Assembly: GCF_040939455.1 (NCBI RefSeq)
Contig: NC_134108.1
Span: 52,575,501-52,639,500, forward strand
Reading direction: 5' to 3'
Length of the DNA stretch: 64,000 nucleotides
Source of the DNA: Microcebus murinus
Lineage: Eukaryota > Chordata > Mammalia > Primates > Cheirogaleidae
Position numbers and translations under genes: made by a program
Shown: in pieces, positions 10,964 to 23,229 of the stretch
Position numbering within the stretch: the first letter of the stretch is position 1
How the letters are laid out: the number at the start of each line of letters is the position of its first letter
The notes under the pieces: model-generated
What the model saw: the letters and a program-made list of their open reading frames with translations, nothing else
Database searches by the model: none
Told to the model about the DNA's origin: nothing

Positions 10964-13004
10964 AATACAAAGAATTTTATAAAGATTCAAACATTGCCAA
11001 TAAATAATTGAATCTCCTGATCAAGGGATCTGATTATCTTACTCACTTAAAGTTCCATGTTCACATCAACTTCTCTTGTGTCCACACTAAGCCTCTTTTG
11101 TTCATATGAAAGCCAAGTAGAGATGCCAAGGAGGCAGTTGAATGTATACAAGTCTGAAATTTGGGAAGAGCTCATACTCTCTCTTTAATTTTCATAGAGT
11201 AACATACTCTCTAAATATTCACTTTATTAAAATTGCAAATTGCTTTAAGAGACTCTGCCTGCAATATAGCTCCTATCTTCAAGAGTCTTGTCCACAGCAT
11301 TTTACCCAGTTTCATACATCATTATTTTGTTAACAACATTAAATGAAATGGAATCAAGTGGCATAAATGCATTTGCACTGATATTTAAATTAATTATCCA
11401 TATTTATTTTTAAGTTTGTGTTCTAGCACATTGCAACAAAACCTATGGATAGTAAACATTTCAGTTCCTAAAACAGCCCATTCATTTCAAACTGTTAAAT
11501 ATCAGAACAATTTTAATAAACAAATAAGGCTTTACATCTTTCAAAAGTTCTTTGTAATTCATTTTAATAAGATATGAGCTATGATAGAATGTCAAATGTA
11601 ATGATATTATAATGTTGCTATATATATCAATTTTTTTCCAATACACTTAATATAAGAATATCAAACTTGTGCAACATTTAAAAAGAAACTCCTGAAGGTG
11701 TTAGTCTACCCTTCCACATCTAAGTTAAAAATAAAGATATAAAAGATCCATTCTGAATATTACTTAATATGGAAGTTTTAGTATCCTAAGACCTTTACTG
11801 GCATTGTAAATATGTAAGAAAACATTAAACATTTTAAAAGCCCTACTTTTCAGTTCATATTACAACATATATTGTACAGGTATTCTTTCCATCACAAAGT
11901 GTCTTTAAATGTGAAGATTTGTTTTCTCATCATGTTTAAAAAGAAGAAAATTAATTAAATGTTCTCTGAAATTTGAAGAACAGATCAAAACGCAACTAGC
12001 TTTCTCTTTTCGTTCCTCACTGAAAATTGAGTTTTTGCTGCCACCTGTTGGCAATAATTGCAAAGAATAAATCTTGTCTACACAAATCACAACCTTTCCA
12101 TACCTGAAAAAGTCCTTGGAAACTCATCCATACTGCTCCCTTCATATTCTGCAGGGGCCTGGATGTGCCAAGGGACTTTCCCAGTCACTCGCAGGGAGAC
12201 AGACTAGAGTATAGATTTGGGCCTTGGAGTTCAGTGTTTATTTTCCTATACCAGTTATCCTCAGACTTGGGTAGGTGGCAGAGCTGCTTGCGAGAATAAC
12301 TGAAGGGCCTTTGGGAAAGAGCTCAACTCTGTCACAGAAGAGAGTCGAAGCCCACAAGACTGACCTAAGAGGACATGGGAGATCCTGAATGCGGGTTCAT
12401 GTGTGTCAGAGTGGCTGAGGGTCCATGTCTGAGTCAGAAAGAGAAAGAGTTGAAGCAAAAGAGTCGATGAAAATTGCAAGAGCTCTTCACACTCTAGGGG
12501 ACTAGGGGACACTGGATTGCTAAGTGGGAGGAGACAGCTCCTGAGAGGACTCAGCCTATTCACAGGCACCCTTATCGCCCTGGCAGGGGCATAAATTCCT
12601 GCAACACTGGCATCAAGGGCTTAGCGGGGACCATTGCCACAGTGGCGGTTTCTGTGACTCAGGAGCACAGATGTATGATTTTAAAATGTCTGAATCTGGA
12701 CAAAAATGAGACAAACTCAAGGGACGTACACAAATAAAAACAAATTCTTCATCAGCAAATTCCCTGTCCCTCCTTGCCTCTGCCGAATGTCAGTGTTAAA
12801 CTCTTGATGAGGAGAGTTATCTACAAATCTTGACTTTCCCACTTTCATCCACACCTTAACAGTGTTATGAAAGATGACCCAGAAGACACTGCTGAGTGAA
12901 AGGGTGCGTTAGCAGGGTGACACAAGCGAACAATGAGGCCTTTGATGGGGAGCCCCGGGATTTCCTAACAGCAAGTAGCTAATCAATGGTTATAAAAGTA
13001 GTAA
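10964..13004. other. Intergenic DNA, nothing recognised
   Basis: AT-rich to 12100, then more balanced composition. Minus-strand frames of 61 and 102 codons (11905-12090, 12261-12569) show no family features. No confident repeat. Confidence 0.55.
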
Positions 13005-13019
13005 CCTCATCTCCCATTA

Positions 13020-13051
13020 AAAAAATATATATATGTATATATATATACACA
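13020..13051. repeat. Short (TA)n microsatellite
   Basis: An AAAAAATATATATATGTATATATATATACACA tract, an imperfect TA/TG dinucleotide repeat of about 32 bases. Confidence 0.85.
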
Positions 13052-13689
13052 GGCCTCTTTCTGTAACTCCCAGAAAGAAACCCTGAGAAGAGCGGCTCAC
13101 GGCGCACTCCAATCCAGACATGTCGAACATCTTTGCCCTTCCTGAGTGCAATGTGAAGAAAGCATTGACACAGAGGAAATATTTTTGTTGGCAGTCAGTT
13201 CAGAGTATGTTGACATCCTTGTTTTTAACAATCCACTGGTCAGTCTGGGTGTGGTTACTCTTTTGATAGTTTAGTCTTGAGGAAGTAGGTCAAGTGAGCC
13301 AACGTTGTTGCGTTCTCCTGAGCGTGACTGAATCCTTGCTTTCATTATGCGTGTGTTGCTTTGGAATTGCAGTCTTGCTGACACAGAGTGCCACCTACTG
13401 AGTCACCAACCAGCATTTCTGGTTACCCCAACTGACCAACAGGGTTGGACTCTCTCCTCAAAACAGGCTGAGCCGGCCAACCACACAGCCTGTCGTGCTG
13501 AGAGTCATAGGGGGTGGGGGTGGGGTGATCAAAGCATGAATTAGTTGAGGAAAGACAGGTGGCTAGGGTTGAGATAAATAATCCAAGAGGTCCTATATAC
13601 GATTGCATGAGGGAATTAGAAAATGAAAAAAGACCAGAACTGTGAGATAATCAGAGGCAAGCCGACAAAGGGCTCTGAGGGGAAGGTGT

Positions 13690-14170
13690 GAGCATTGGTT
13701 CTGATTCATAGCTCACCAGCTCTTCCCTCCATCACTGTGGCAGAGACTGCCAGCTGTCCCCCAAAATCCATTTCCTCTTCTTCCTGGGCACAAAACTGGG
13801 CTCCAATTTCCAGGTTCCCTTGTGAAGTTTGGTGTCGCTATGTGATGGGGTTCTGATTAATGGAATGCAAGAGGAAGCAATATGTGCTACTTTCAGATCT
13901 GGCCCTGAAAGCCACCTAGTCGCAATCTTCTTCTCCCCTCCTGAATGCCCGGGATAGTGACACTGGAAATTGTGTGTTAAAGGTAGCACAGCTGCAGGCA
14001 GCTAGGGTCTCTGCAAGGGGCAGAGCCCACCTTCTGCCTTTCCTGTCTCTAGTTGCTGACTTGGAACCACTCAGTCCCGTAAGGTGAGAAAGAAATGAAC
14101 TTTCTGTTCTTTAAGTCATTGAATTTTTAGATCTTTGTTACAGCAGCAAAGCCTACCCTGATGCATAGTT
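13690..14170 (+). repeat. Old LTR-like repeat (ERVL-MaLR-type ending), low certainty
   Basis: 'TTCCAGGTTCCCTTGTGAAG', 'TCTGATTAATGGAATGCAAGAGGAAGCAATATGTGCTACTTTCAG', 'CTTTAAGTCATTGAATTTTTAG' and 'TTTGTTACAGCAGCAAAGCCTACCCTGATGCA' match the 3' part of old solitary-LTR-like repeats that end in 'gttacagcagc…cct…tgatac'. No retroviral coding sequence accompanies it. Family name not assigned. Confidence 0.5.
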
Positions 14171-14249
14171 TTTATCACATCCATGACATTATCTAATTCA
14201 GACACTACATGAGCTATTTACATAAAGCCAGTGTACAACTTTCCTAGTT

Positions 14250-14700
14250 CCCTATCAACAATGAATATAGGAGACTTGCATAATTGGACCAGTTTTCTTC
14301 TCCAGCTTCATCTCTGCTCACTCCCATACTGCTCTGTAGATTCCAACCATACCAAACTCTCCCATTTTCTCACATGCATCCCTTTCCCTCAGCTTCCATT
14401 ATTTCCACAGGATGCTCCGTTAAACATCTGCACCTACCACCTCAGCCCTACCTCAAGATCTGTAGCCGGTAATTCTTACTAATTTTTCAAAATTCAGCTT
14501 AGACATTACTATCTTGGGGAAACCTTCTCTACTCCTCCAAGACTAAGCTAGGTGACCTCTGTGCTCCCACAGCACCCTGTCTTATAGGTCCTACTGCACT
14601 AAATTGTAGTTACCTCCTGCATCCAGGCTCTGTGAGTCTCCAGCTCCTAGCATAGTGCCTGTTATCTGGTAGGCACTCAATAAATATTTATTAAATGAAA
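14250..14700 (+). repeat. L2 (LINE-2) 3'-end fragment
   Basis: A pyrimidine-rich segment with 'AAAATTCAGCTTAGACATTACTATCTTGGGGAAACCTTCTCTACTCC', 'CTATTTAGCATAGTGCCTG'-like text ('CAGCTCCTAGCATAGTGCCTGTTATCTGGTAGGCACTCAATAAATATTTATTAAATGAA') is the classic L2 3' end. The two small plus-strand frames here are chance frames in the repeat. Confidence 0.88.
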
Positions 14701-15590
14701 GACTTGCTCCTGCAGTGGACATCAAAATCCTAATATGAGATAATATTTGAGAAAAAGTCAACATGTTTTATATCTTATACTTCCATTGTTTAATTCAGTG
14801 CCTGTGCATAGATGTTACATGTACATATCTGTTAAGTGACTATCTTTGAGAAGGACTTATATTTTGTTTATTAAAGGAAAAACTGGGTTGAATTTGGATA
14901 CATGACCCAATATTTGTGTTTTATCTTTAAAATGGCTTTTTAAATCCATTTTCCTACATCTATTTCCATATACATAAGAAGCATAATTTTTCCTGAGTGA
15001 TAATTGGAAAAATCCAGAAAGATCGGTGTAAATGAAACAAATACATGTGAGAAATGAATGTCCCTAAAAATGAACATATAATTTAAGCAAACAGGTTTAG
15101 AATTGAGGCTAAGATGTTAATCTGATGGGCAGGAGATTTTAGTAGGGCATCAAATCCTGGAGGCCAGCAAATAAAAATCTGATCAAGAATTCTTAAACTT
15201 GTAAAAAGCCTGTTAGAGAAAAGCAAATGTCAATGATGGAAAGGTATATGTGTATACCACACACACATAATCATATGTTCCGGAAAAAATTCTGAAGAAC
15301 TAAGTCTAGGCAGGCAAAGAAGGAACTGAAAGCAAAGAAAATCCTATTCTTTTTAATATTTTTAAATATTATGGGAAATTTAGAGTTGCCAAGTAAATTC
15401 TCATTAGCACACTTTGTGTTTGTACTGTATTGTGATGAGATATTGCCTTATTAATAGATGATGTTTTTAAAATATTTGCATGTTCTTTCTAAAGCAGAGT
15501 GGAGACAGACAGTCTTGGGTTATATGCACAGGATGAATGAATGCTCTCAGCAGTTGTAGGTGGTATGCACATGCAATTTCATGTTATGAC
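14701..15590. other. Intergenic DNA, nothing recognised
   Basis: AT-rich sequence with a short CACACACA run near 15260. No gene or confident repeat. Confidence 0.55.
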
Positions 15591-15910
15591 ATGAGAACAG
15601 TCTTTTTTTATTTTTTGGAGACAGCGTCTCACTCTGTCACCCTGGGTAGAGTGCAGTGGCATCACTGTAGCTCACTGCAACCTCAAACACCTGGTCTCAA
15701 GCAGTCCTCTTTCAGCCTCCCAAGTAGCTGGGACTATAGCTGTGTGCCATGATGCCCAGATAATTTTTCTATATTTAGTAGAGATGTTTAGTCTCACTCT
15801 TGCTCAGGCTGGTCCGAACTCTTGAGCTCAAGCAATCCTCCCACCTTGGCCTCCCAGAATGCTAGGATTACAGTCATGAGCCACCACACCCGGCCCATCA
15901 GAACAGTCTT
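15591..15910 (-). mobile_element. Full-length Alu, minus strand, with 14-bp target duplication
   Basis: The reverse-complemented Alu runs from a T-rich tail at 15603, through GGAGACAGCGTCTCACTCTGTCACC, to the left-monomer start GCCACCACACCCGGCC ending at 15895. Flanks ATSAGAACAGTCTT at 15591-15604 and 15897-15910 are the target-site duplication (one mismatch). It faces the plus-strand Alu at 16049 with about 150 bp between them. Confidence 0.93.
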
Positions 15911-16028
15911 AATCAATTTGTATCATTGCAACTTTTAGGGCACCTCAGGGAAAGGTTTCCTAACTCCTTCTTAAGGATCTAGGTGACATACAGCTCAACA
16001 TTCTTGAGGACCATCAAAGGATCCATGC

Positions 16029-16407
16029 TTAAAAAATAGAGTAAACCTGGCCGGGCGCTGTGGCTCACGCCTGTAATCCTAGCTCTTCGGAGGCCGAGGC
16101 GGGCGGATTGCTCAAGGTCAGGAGTTCAAAACCAGCCTGAGCAAGAGCGAGACTCCGTCTCTACTATAAATAGAAAGAAATTAATTGGCCAACTGATATA
16201 TATATAAAAAAAATTAGCCGGGCATGGTGGCACATGCTTGTAGTCCCAGCTACTCGGGAGGCTGAGGCAGAAGGATCACTCGAGCCCAGGAGTTTGAGGT
16301 TGCTGTGAGCTAGGCTGACGCCATGGCACTCACTCTAGCCTGGACAACAAAGCGAGACTCTGTCTCAAAAAAAAAAAAAAAAAAAAATTAAAAAATAGAG
16401 TAAACCT
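16029..16407 (+). mobile_element. Full-length lemur Alu with perfect 20-bp target duplication
   Basis: The element begins GGCCGGGCGCTGTGGCTCAC at 16049. The left monomer ends in 'CCGTCTCTACTATAAATAGAAAG', followed by the lemur-type linker 'AATTAATTGGCCAACTGATATATATAT' and the right monomer GCCGGGCATGGTGG…GACTCTGTCTC, then an A20-class tail. TTAAAAAATAGAGTAAACCT is present at 16029-16048 and 16388-16407 without mismatch. Low divergence and the perfect duplication make it comparatively young. Confidence 0.96.
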
Positions 16408-16409
16408 CA

Positions 16410-17335
16410 GACTTTGGCCTTAGAAGAAAATGTCACTGAAGGGATTAAGCCATGAGCAAATGAGCAACCTTAAGAAGGGAGGTCACCATAGAAGAAAAAG
16501 GAACCCAGGCTGATAGGAATTGGTCAATCGATCCATCAAGGGTGAACTCATCAAAGTTCTAGTACTACTTGACAGTAGGAGCCACCCCAGCTTGGAGTAA
16601 GTCTGAGTCAGGCCAGCAGAGGGCAGTGCAGTAAACTTTGAAACACCAAAGGGCTCTAGGGCTTAAGAGAATATGAATTGCCACTCAAACTGTTAGTGAA
16701 TAAGGAATGAGGGACTATCTGTGAGATCAGGGCTGCTTTGAGAAGATAAAGGAAATGACCAGAGGTGAGCCCACATTTCTGATGAGAAGGTTTTAGAAGT
16801 TGAACAATCAGGAATTAGTCTCCACTTCCAAGAAGATGGATCAGTAAGCAGCTGGTCCCTTTATCTGATTCCAGAGACAGGAAGAAAGTACCCCAACAAA
16901 TCATGTTCCAGACACTCTCCCAGGAATCTGCAACTAGCACCCCAGATCATTCTGCTCTGGTTAGATCCCGACACTCGGCTCTGTCTCGCACACCCTTTCT
17001 TGACACAGGTTTGACAGGGAGCTCGCACGATGGTGCTGTGGATCATAGGAAGCCCTTGCCCACTGGATAAGGTTTAAACTTGTACTTAAGAGTACACAGA
17101 CACATGTACACAGATAAGATCAACCCATAAAGACTATAACATTTGATTTTTATAAATACAATTAAGTATTTCTTCAACTGCTGCCTCTATACAAAGCAGG
17201 AGAAATGCAGTTCTGTTCATTTTTCATAGCATTGCCTCCTTAACTTCAAAGAGCACTTTCAAGAATATCTCTAGTTTTAAAGAAATATCTACCTGAAGTT
17301 TAGCAATCCCATCAGTTTTACTTTTTTTTTCTTCT
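16410..17335. other. Intergenic DNA, nothing recognised
   Basis: Balanced composition, no gene or confident repeat. The 61-codon minus frame at 16861-17046 is cysteine-containing but matches no family I know. Confidence 0.5.
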
Positions 17336-17339
17336 GTTA

Positions 17340-17502
17340 AAGTCAAGCAAATATCCTTGACTTATTATGGGTTAAGACTCCTAATAAACCTGTCATAAGT
17401 TGAAAATACTGTAGACCAAAAATGCATTTAATATCCAGATAAACCCATCATAAAGTCAAAAAATCATAAGTCAAACCATCATAAATTAGAGACCATCTAT
17501 AG
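17340..17502 (+). mobile_element. Tigger-type MITE fragment
   Basis: 'TTGACTTATTATGGGTTAAG', 'CATAAGTTGAAAATACTGTAG', 'AAATGCATTTAATA', 'TCATAAGTCAAACCATCATAA' and the right end 'GAGACCATCTATA' follow a Tc1/mariner-Tigger MITE whose consensus reads 'aagtcgaaccatcgtaagtcggggaccatctgta'. The CpG sites have all decayed to TpG/CpA, and part of the interior is missing. Confidence 0.7.
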
Positions 17503-17509
17503 TTATTAT

Positions 17510-18005
17510 TTTAAAATAGTATGTATTATATGATCTTTTGCATACATACACCACAGTTTATTCAATCTACTATTGATGGATATAAGTTTTGTTTCTAATT
17601 TGGTGCTATTATGCACAAATAATGCTATAAACATTCTTGTGTGTGTATTTTGGTGCACATGTGTATAAGGTTCTCTTAAAAATACCTGAGTGAGGCCGGG
17701 CGCGGTGGCTCACGCCTGTAATCCTAGCACTTTGGGAGGCCGAGGCGGGCGGATTGCTCAAGGTCAGGAGTTCGAAACCAGCCTGAGCGAGACCCCGTCT
17801 CTACCAAAAATGGAAATAAATTAATTGACCAACTAAAAATATATATACAAAAAATTAGCCGGGCATGGTGGCGCATGCTTGTAGTCCCAGCTACTCGGGA
17901 GGCCGAGGCAGTAGGATCGCTGAGCCCTGGAGATTGAGGTTGCTGTGAGCCAGGCTGACGCCACGGCACTCACTCTAGCCTGGACAACAAAGTGAGACTC
18001 TGTCT

Positions 18006-18040
<35 letters not shown>

Positions 18041-19290
18041 CTGAGTGAAATTACTGGTTGTGCCATTTGTGAATATTTAACTTTACTAGGTAAAGCAAAA
18101 CTGTTTTTCAAAGTGGTTTTACCAATTTACATTCCCCAAAATAGCAATTGTTTTTGCCTAATCAGTTCTATTCCATTGGTCAATTTTTCTATCCCTGTTC
18201 ATGTACCATATCATCTCAATTACTACAGCTTTATAGTAATTAAATATAAAGCTATATTAGAAAAAGAGCTTAATAGAAAATGACTCCTTCCTTCCTCAGA
18301 AGTGTCTTGACAGTTCTTAGCTTTTAATATAAATATAAATATATTTATATATTTCATATAAATCATAGAGTCAACTTGTCAAAAATAAATAAATAATTAA
18401 AAGTGTTGGAATGTTAAATGTGGTTATGTCTATAAATCAATTTATGAACAATTGGCATCTTTTCAGTATTAAATTAGTAATACATGAACATGGGATATTT
18501 CTCCATTTATTCAAGTTTCCTTTAATGTCTTTTGGACAGTATTCTAATTTTCTATGGTCTAGTTTTATACATTTTTTTAGATTTGTTCCCAAATACTTCA
18601 TACCTTTTGTTGTTATTTAAGTATAGTCTTTTTAAAAATTAATTTTTCTCATTTTTTGTTGATGGATATCCAGAAATGCATTTGACTTTTGTATGCTGAT
18701 TATCTATCAAGCCACAATGCACAACTCTTATTATTTTGAATATTTTTTATTAGGTTTTTTGTTCTCTAAGTAAACAATCATATCATATAAAAATCATGAT
18801 GGCTTTATTTTCTTCTTCCAAATCCTCTACGTCAATGTGGAGTAGAAATGGTGATATTGGCATGTTTATTCTTCTTTTGAGACTATATAGGGAATGTTTC
18901 TAAAAATGACGTTAGTGATGAGTTGGAATTTTGTTTTTTGTAATTAATCAGAGTAAAGATGTTCTATTCCTACTTTTCATTGAGTTTTTCCCCCATGAGT
19001 GTGTATAGAATTTTGTCTTAATCTATAGAGATGACAAAATGGTTATCTACATTCTTGCATATTTCATATTTCTTTTTCTTCATATTTTCCACCTCCTTGA
19101 CTCTGTGTTGCATTTAGAGTAATTTCTTCAGAGCTTACTTTTCAGTTCACGAATTCTCTATTAATTTGATATTTAACCTATCCATGACTTTCTAAATTTT
19201 TTTATCGATCTCTTTATATCTAAAACTTATATTTTAGTTTTGCCAAATCTACTTGGTCATTTCTGTACTTTCTTGCAACTTGCTACTTTG
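17510..19290 (-). repeat. Old L1M ORF2/3' fragment, minus strand, split by an Alu
   Basis: Both sides of the Alu at 17694-18037 continue the same antisense L1 text: 'TTCAATCTACTATTGATGGATATAAGTTTTG…ATGCACAAATAATGCTATAAACATTCTTGTG' before it and 'ATTACTGGTTGTGCCATTTGTG…TTTTCAAAGTGGTTTTACCAATTTACATTCC', 'CTATTCCATTGGTCAATTTTTC' after it. The following 1.2 kb keeps L1M-like antisense character but is very diverged. No reading frame survives. Confidence 0.75.
17679..18048 (+). mobile_element. Full-length lemur Alu nested in L1M, with target duplication
   Basis: GGCCGGGCGCGGTGGCTCACGC starts at 17694. The linker 'AAATTAATTGACCAACTAAAAATATATATAC' and the right monomer follow, then a pure A tail of about 30 bases. 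AAATACCTGAGTGA precedes and follows the insertion (ending 17693 and 18048). The long homopolymer tail and intact CpGs in the left monomer point to a relatively recent insertion. Confidence 0.95.
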
Positions 19291-21890
19291 GAGATGACTT
19301 TTTCCCTTGAAACATTTCATATCTTGGCATTCTAGTGTCTGTATTTGATTTTTCCAGTACATAAAACCCTATGATGCTTGTTATTTCTTCTTTCTCATTT
19401 TCATGATAAAAGTCTAGGTAGAAAAAGGGAAAATACTTCAAACAGAAGGAATTTAATATAAGAAATTTGTTATACAAGATGGAGGTAGAGATAGAGACTA
19501 GGAACAATCAGAAGCCACTCTAGTGCCTAAGGTTGAAGGAGCAAAAGGTTAGGTGGTGTCGTGCAGACTCCATGAGTACAACGCCACTGATCCCACCAGC
19601 ACCATCGTCACTGTTCTGATGACCACCTACTGCACGGCGAGCCCCAAACCTGTACTCCCACTCATTCTGCTGTCAGCAAGAGAGGGCTTAGAGATTTTAA
19701 ATTGTCTTACGGATTGGGGCAATCCCCAGATGAGTAGGTACTAGACTCTCTGGGTTTTATAGGACACTGACTTTCCAAAAGTGCAGATAATAATGGACAG
19801 AAGACTGAAACTTCTCCTACACATACATATCACATAGCAGAGGCTATAAGGCTACATAGTGGCCTATAGTGAAATTGTTAAACCATAAATGTCAAATAAC
19901 ACCAGCACAGTGAACTTGAATGTAGGTTTAGCTCTTTAGACTTAACTAAATCAAGATTGATACTGGTGAGGACTGCACGAGAGAAGCATAAGTAAATGGA
20001 AAAAACAGGCTAGTCATGACCCAAGTAACTCCAGAGAAACTGGATGGATATTGAATGGGGTGAAGAACCTAGAGCATGTGGGTCCCATGTACCACTTAGT
20101 TTAAATTAATTAGAAAAACACCACGAGGTTACATCATTAATTATCCTAGAGTTTAAAAAATTCCAATAGAACTTTTAAAATTTGTAACATTAATATTCTA
20201 AAGGCTGTAAGATAAAATGTTGCTCCATGAAAGACTAAGTGTGTCCAATCCTGATCTCCAAGTTTTCATGTATTTAGTACTTGTCCACACACTATCTTTT
20301 AGTGCTTATCTTTACCTTTCTTGGTATTAGCAAATCTGTGATGCTATTTCTCCATCTTGCTTTATCTGTCTCATTTTTTTCTCTCTTTCTGTTCCTTCTA
20401 TCTCTCTAACTTTATAGCCCATAATTTTGATCTGACACATTTTCCTATTACATATTGTATTTATTGAATAGTTTTAAGTTGTCAATTCTAAATATAAAAC
20501 AGCAGATGAATAAATCATTGCATATTTCTCTACTTAAATAAAATACATCCATATTTCATGTGTGTGCCACACCTGATATTTCTCCTAATACCAGCATAAG
20601 AAAAAACATTCCTTTCTCCTGATGTAAAAACACTCCTACAACAGGAACTTCCTTAGAAATGGTATAAATAAGTTCCATGAACTGATGTAGAAAAATACTC
20701 CAGATTCATTCTTGATCTACTTTTCTCTGCCCACATTTTTTTACCTGCATTAAATTTAGACCTACCCTCACATTCCAGTAGTTAATTCAGCCAGATGCTA
20801 AATTGAGAAGGGGAGAAATGAGGTGAAGACCTAGATTTCCCAGCTGTAGTTGCAGACACTTTGCATACTCTTTTAACCATATGTCTATATTGAGAGAAGG
20901 GCATTAGAAGGGAACAGTTACAGTTTCTGAAAAGGCCAGATCTATGAATTACGGACAATAGGCTCAGTAATAGTTCCCAGAACCAAATCTGAACCTTGTA
21001 AATGGTTTGAAAACAGAAGAAACTATGGAGACAGTCCTTTCAGAACATAGATAATCACTCCCCAATCTTACCTTCATCTGCCCATGAGGTATAGACCACC
21101 TCCCCTGGGGCAATTTCATTCTTAATTCAGAGTTAGTATTGAGATTCCTATATCTCCACTTTTAGTTCTCATTTAGAATCAAATAATTTTTAGAATTATT
21201 TGAAACCACCTGACCCAATTGTCTCAATTTCTAGATAAAAATACAGTTAATGTCAGGGCCTGAAAGAGAACTTTACTCTTATCCTAGATGCTAACACCCA
21301 AGGCATCAATCTCTAAGGGGTGTTAACAAGATGGCACCCTTGCATGAATTAGAGAAATATGCCTTACCCGAGAAGGTGCAGACCCTTGAAAATAAAAGAT
21401 ACCCCTTCCTCTAGGTGAATGCAGCCAGCAACTATCTGCTCTGTGGCAAGTGGAGAGAGAGAGTGAGCATCCTCGTGCATTTACTGGAAATCCTCTCTTG
21501 GAGACTACAATGTGTGTGGGGGAGTTGCTCAGATAAGCAACTTGAGGTGGAGTGGAGGCAGCCAGATAACAGTGAATGATCACTAGCCTGCCTCCTTTGG
21601 AGGGTGACTCTGCTTTACTGAGCAGGGTACAAAGTGTGAGGCCGGGCAATAGAGGAGAGGCTGAAGGCTGCTCTGGAGGTCCTTTCGTATCTCTGCTCAT
21701 CCCCATCCCAAGGGACTAGGGTTCTTGGAACGGGTTGTTCTAGCTTAGGGTATGAGTTGTCAGTGTCAATTCTGTAATACCCCTGAAAACAGTCTGTAGT
21801 GTCAGAGGTCAAAGAGTGCTCTGGTATTTATTCTGGAGGTAGCATTGCATTTTCATTCTGAGATGGTTCAAATAGTTCCTTTCTCTTCAT
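19291..21890. other. Intergenic DNA, nothing recognised
   Basis: No gene or confident repeat. The longest frame, 127 codons on the minus strand (21323-21706), overlaps another minus frame, is low in hydrophobic periodicity and resembles nothing known. Confidence 0.5.
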
Positions 21891-21894
21891 TTTC

Positions 21895-22090
21895 TATGGA
21901 CAAGGTCAACTTTGCAATCAATTGAGGAATTTGAATTTGGGCTCTGCCTTTGCTGTGTGATGACTTCAAACAAATTCCTTTAAAGTTGCTGAGATTCTTT
22001 TTCCTAATATGTAAAATGAGCTTTGCATAAGGATTAAAGGAGATAATACATATCAAGTCCCTGGCATACACGGGAAGTGCAATCAGTGTG
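21895..22090 (+). repeat. MIR SINE fragment
   Basis: 'GAATTTGAATTTGGGCTCTGCCTTTGCTGTGTGATGACTTC', 'TTTTTCCTAATATGTAAAATGAG', 'ATTAAAGGAGATAATACATATCAAGTCCCTGGCATA' follow the MIR consensus order through its 3' half. Confidence 0.8.
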
Positions 22091-22399
22091 GCCAGTGGGA
22101 GGGGACTGGGTGCTCTCCCATTGTCCCTTCCATGCCACCTCACTCCAGCTGTAGACCCTCTACTGCTGGTAGCCCATTGCACTGTCTGTGCCACTACAAA
22201 CCTTTAGCTTTCAGGGCCCAGAGGAGCTGGACACTAGGCTGGCTGACTGGAAGGAAACAGAGGATGATACCTGAGGCCTACTTTGTTCTTTGGGTGCCAC
22301 AATTCCCATACATTCTACCTGGAGTGTCCTCCTATATTGAAGTCCCTCCTACTAATGGGTGCCCCTGTAGACTGTAGAGTACTTCTACTTATTTGTGAG

Positions 22400-22500
22400 C
22401 AAGAAGGCTATCAGAGTAGTTAAGAATGAGCACTGGCATCAGAGTGATCTAGGTTCGAATGGCTATATTTTTTACTATCTGTGAAGCCCTGGGAAAAGGT
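22400..22500 (+). repeat. MIR SINE fragment (5'/core part)
   Basis: 'TAGTTAAGAATGAGCACTGGCATCAGAGTGATCTAGGTTCGAAT' followed by 'TTACTATCTGTGAAGCCCTGGGAAA' matches the 5' and core parts of MIR, including the retained B-box-like GGTTCGAAT. Confidence 0.75.
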
Positions 22501-23229
22501 CAGCTGGCAGCTCATGGTTCAGGTGACAGCCAGGCAAGGCAGGGGTGAGAATGGGGACCAGAAATGCTGGGCTGCAGTGTGCTATATCCCTGTGTTTGTT
22601 TGCACTAAGTCTGGCATCAATAGTGTGAGCTGTCCCAGAATGGAGGCTTCTGAGGTTGCCCAAAGAGGGGGTGTCCGAGATCAGATGCAGAAAATGATAA
22701 CTACACATCCCACCATGAGCAGAAACGGTGAACTAAAGGTGAGGCATGGAATTAGGATGATAACACTAAATAGAAGACACCCGTTTACAATAGTCGCCAT
22801 GTCCACTTGGAATTCAGGACGCGAAGAACTTTCTAGTCACACCCACACCCTCTCCCAGAACTTTTAAGAAACCAGGGATAGAAAACACACTGGACACACA
22901 TTCCAGCCTTGATGACTGGGCCTGTAATGCCTCTTCCGGCTGGTCCAGAAAGCAAGACCAGAAAACATCATCACTAGCCTGAGGATGATGTAATGTAACT
23001 CATAAATTTTCATACGTTTGAGGTCAAGCATCTTGTCTAATATCTTTTTCCCCACAGCGACAACAGCAGGAGCTCAATAAACAAACATATTAGCAGGAGG
23101 AGAACAGAGGAACCGGCGGGATGAATAAAATAGCCTTGATGATTTCAAGGCCTCCCTTCATTGGTCCCCTCAAATCTCAAGTAAGGGCTCATCCGTTGTC
23201 CCAACTCCTCAAAGCATCCCCATTATCCG

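Noticed and set aside
13690..14170. Endogenous retrovirus with coding capacity
   Set aside because: Only an LTR-like noncoding segment is seen; no gag, pol or env-like sequence lies on either side.
21323..21706. 127-codon minus-strand frame
   Set aside because: No homology recognised, overlapping alternative frames and composition typical of noncoding DNA.
22481..22867. 128-codon plus-strand frame in the upstream region
   Set aside because: It partly overlaps a MIR, has no recognisable domain, no splice or promoter context, and a competing minus frame.
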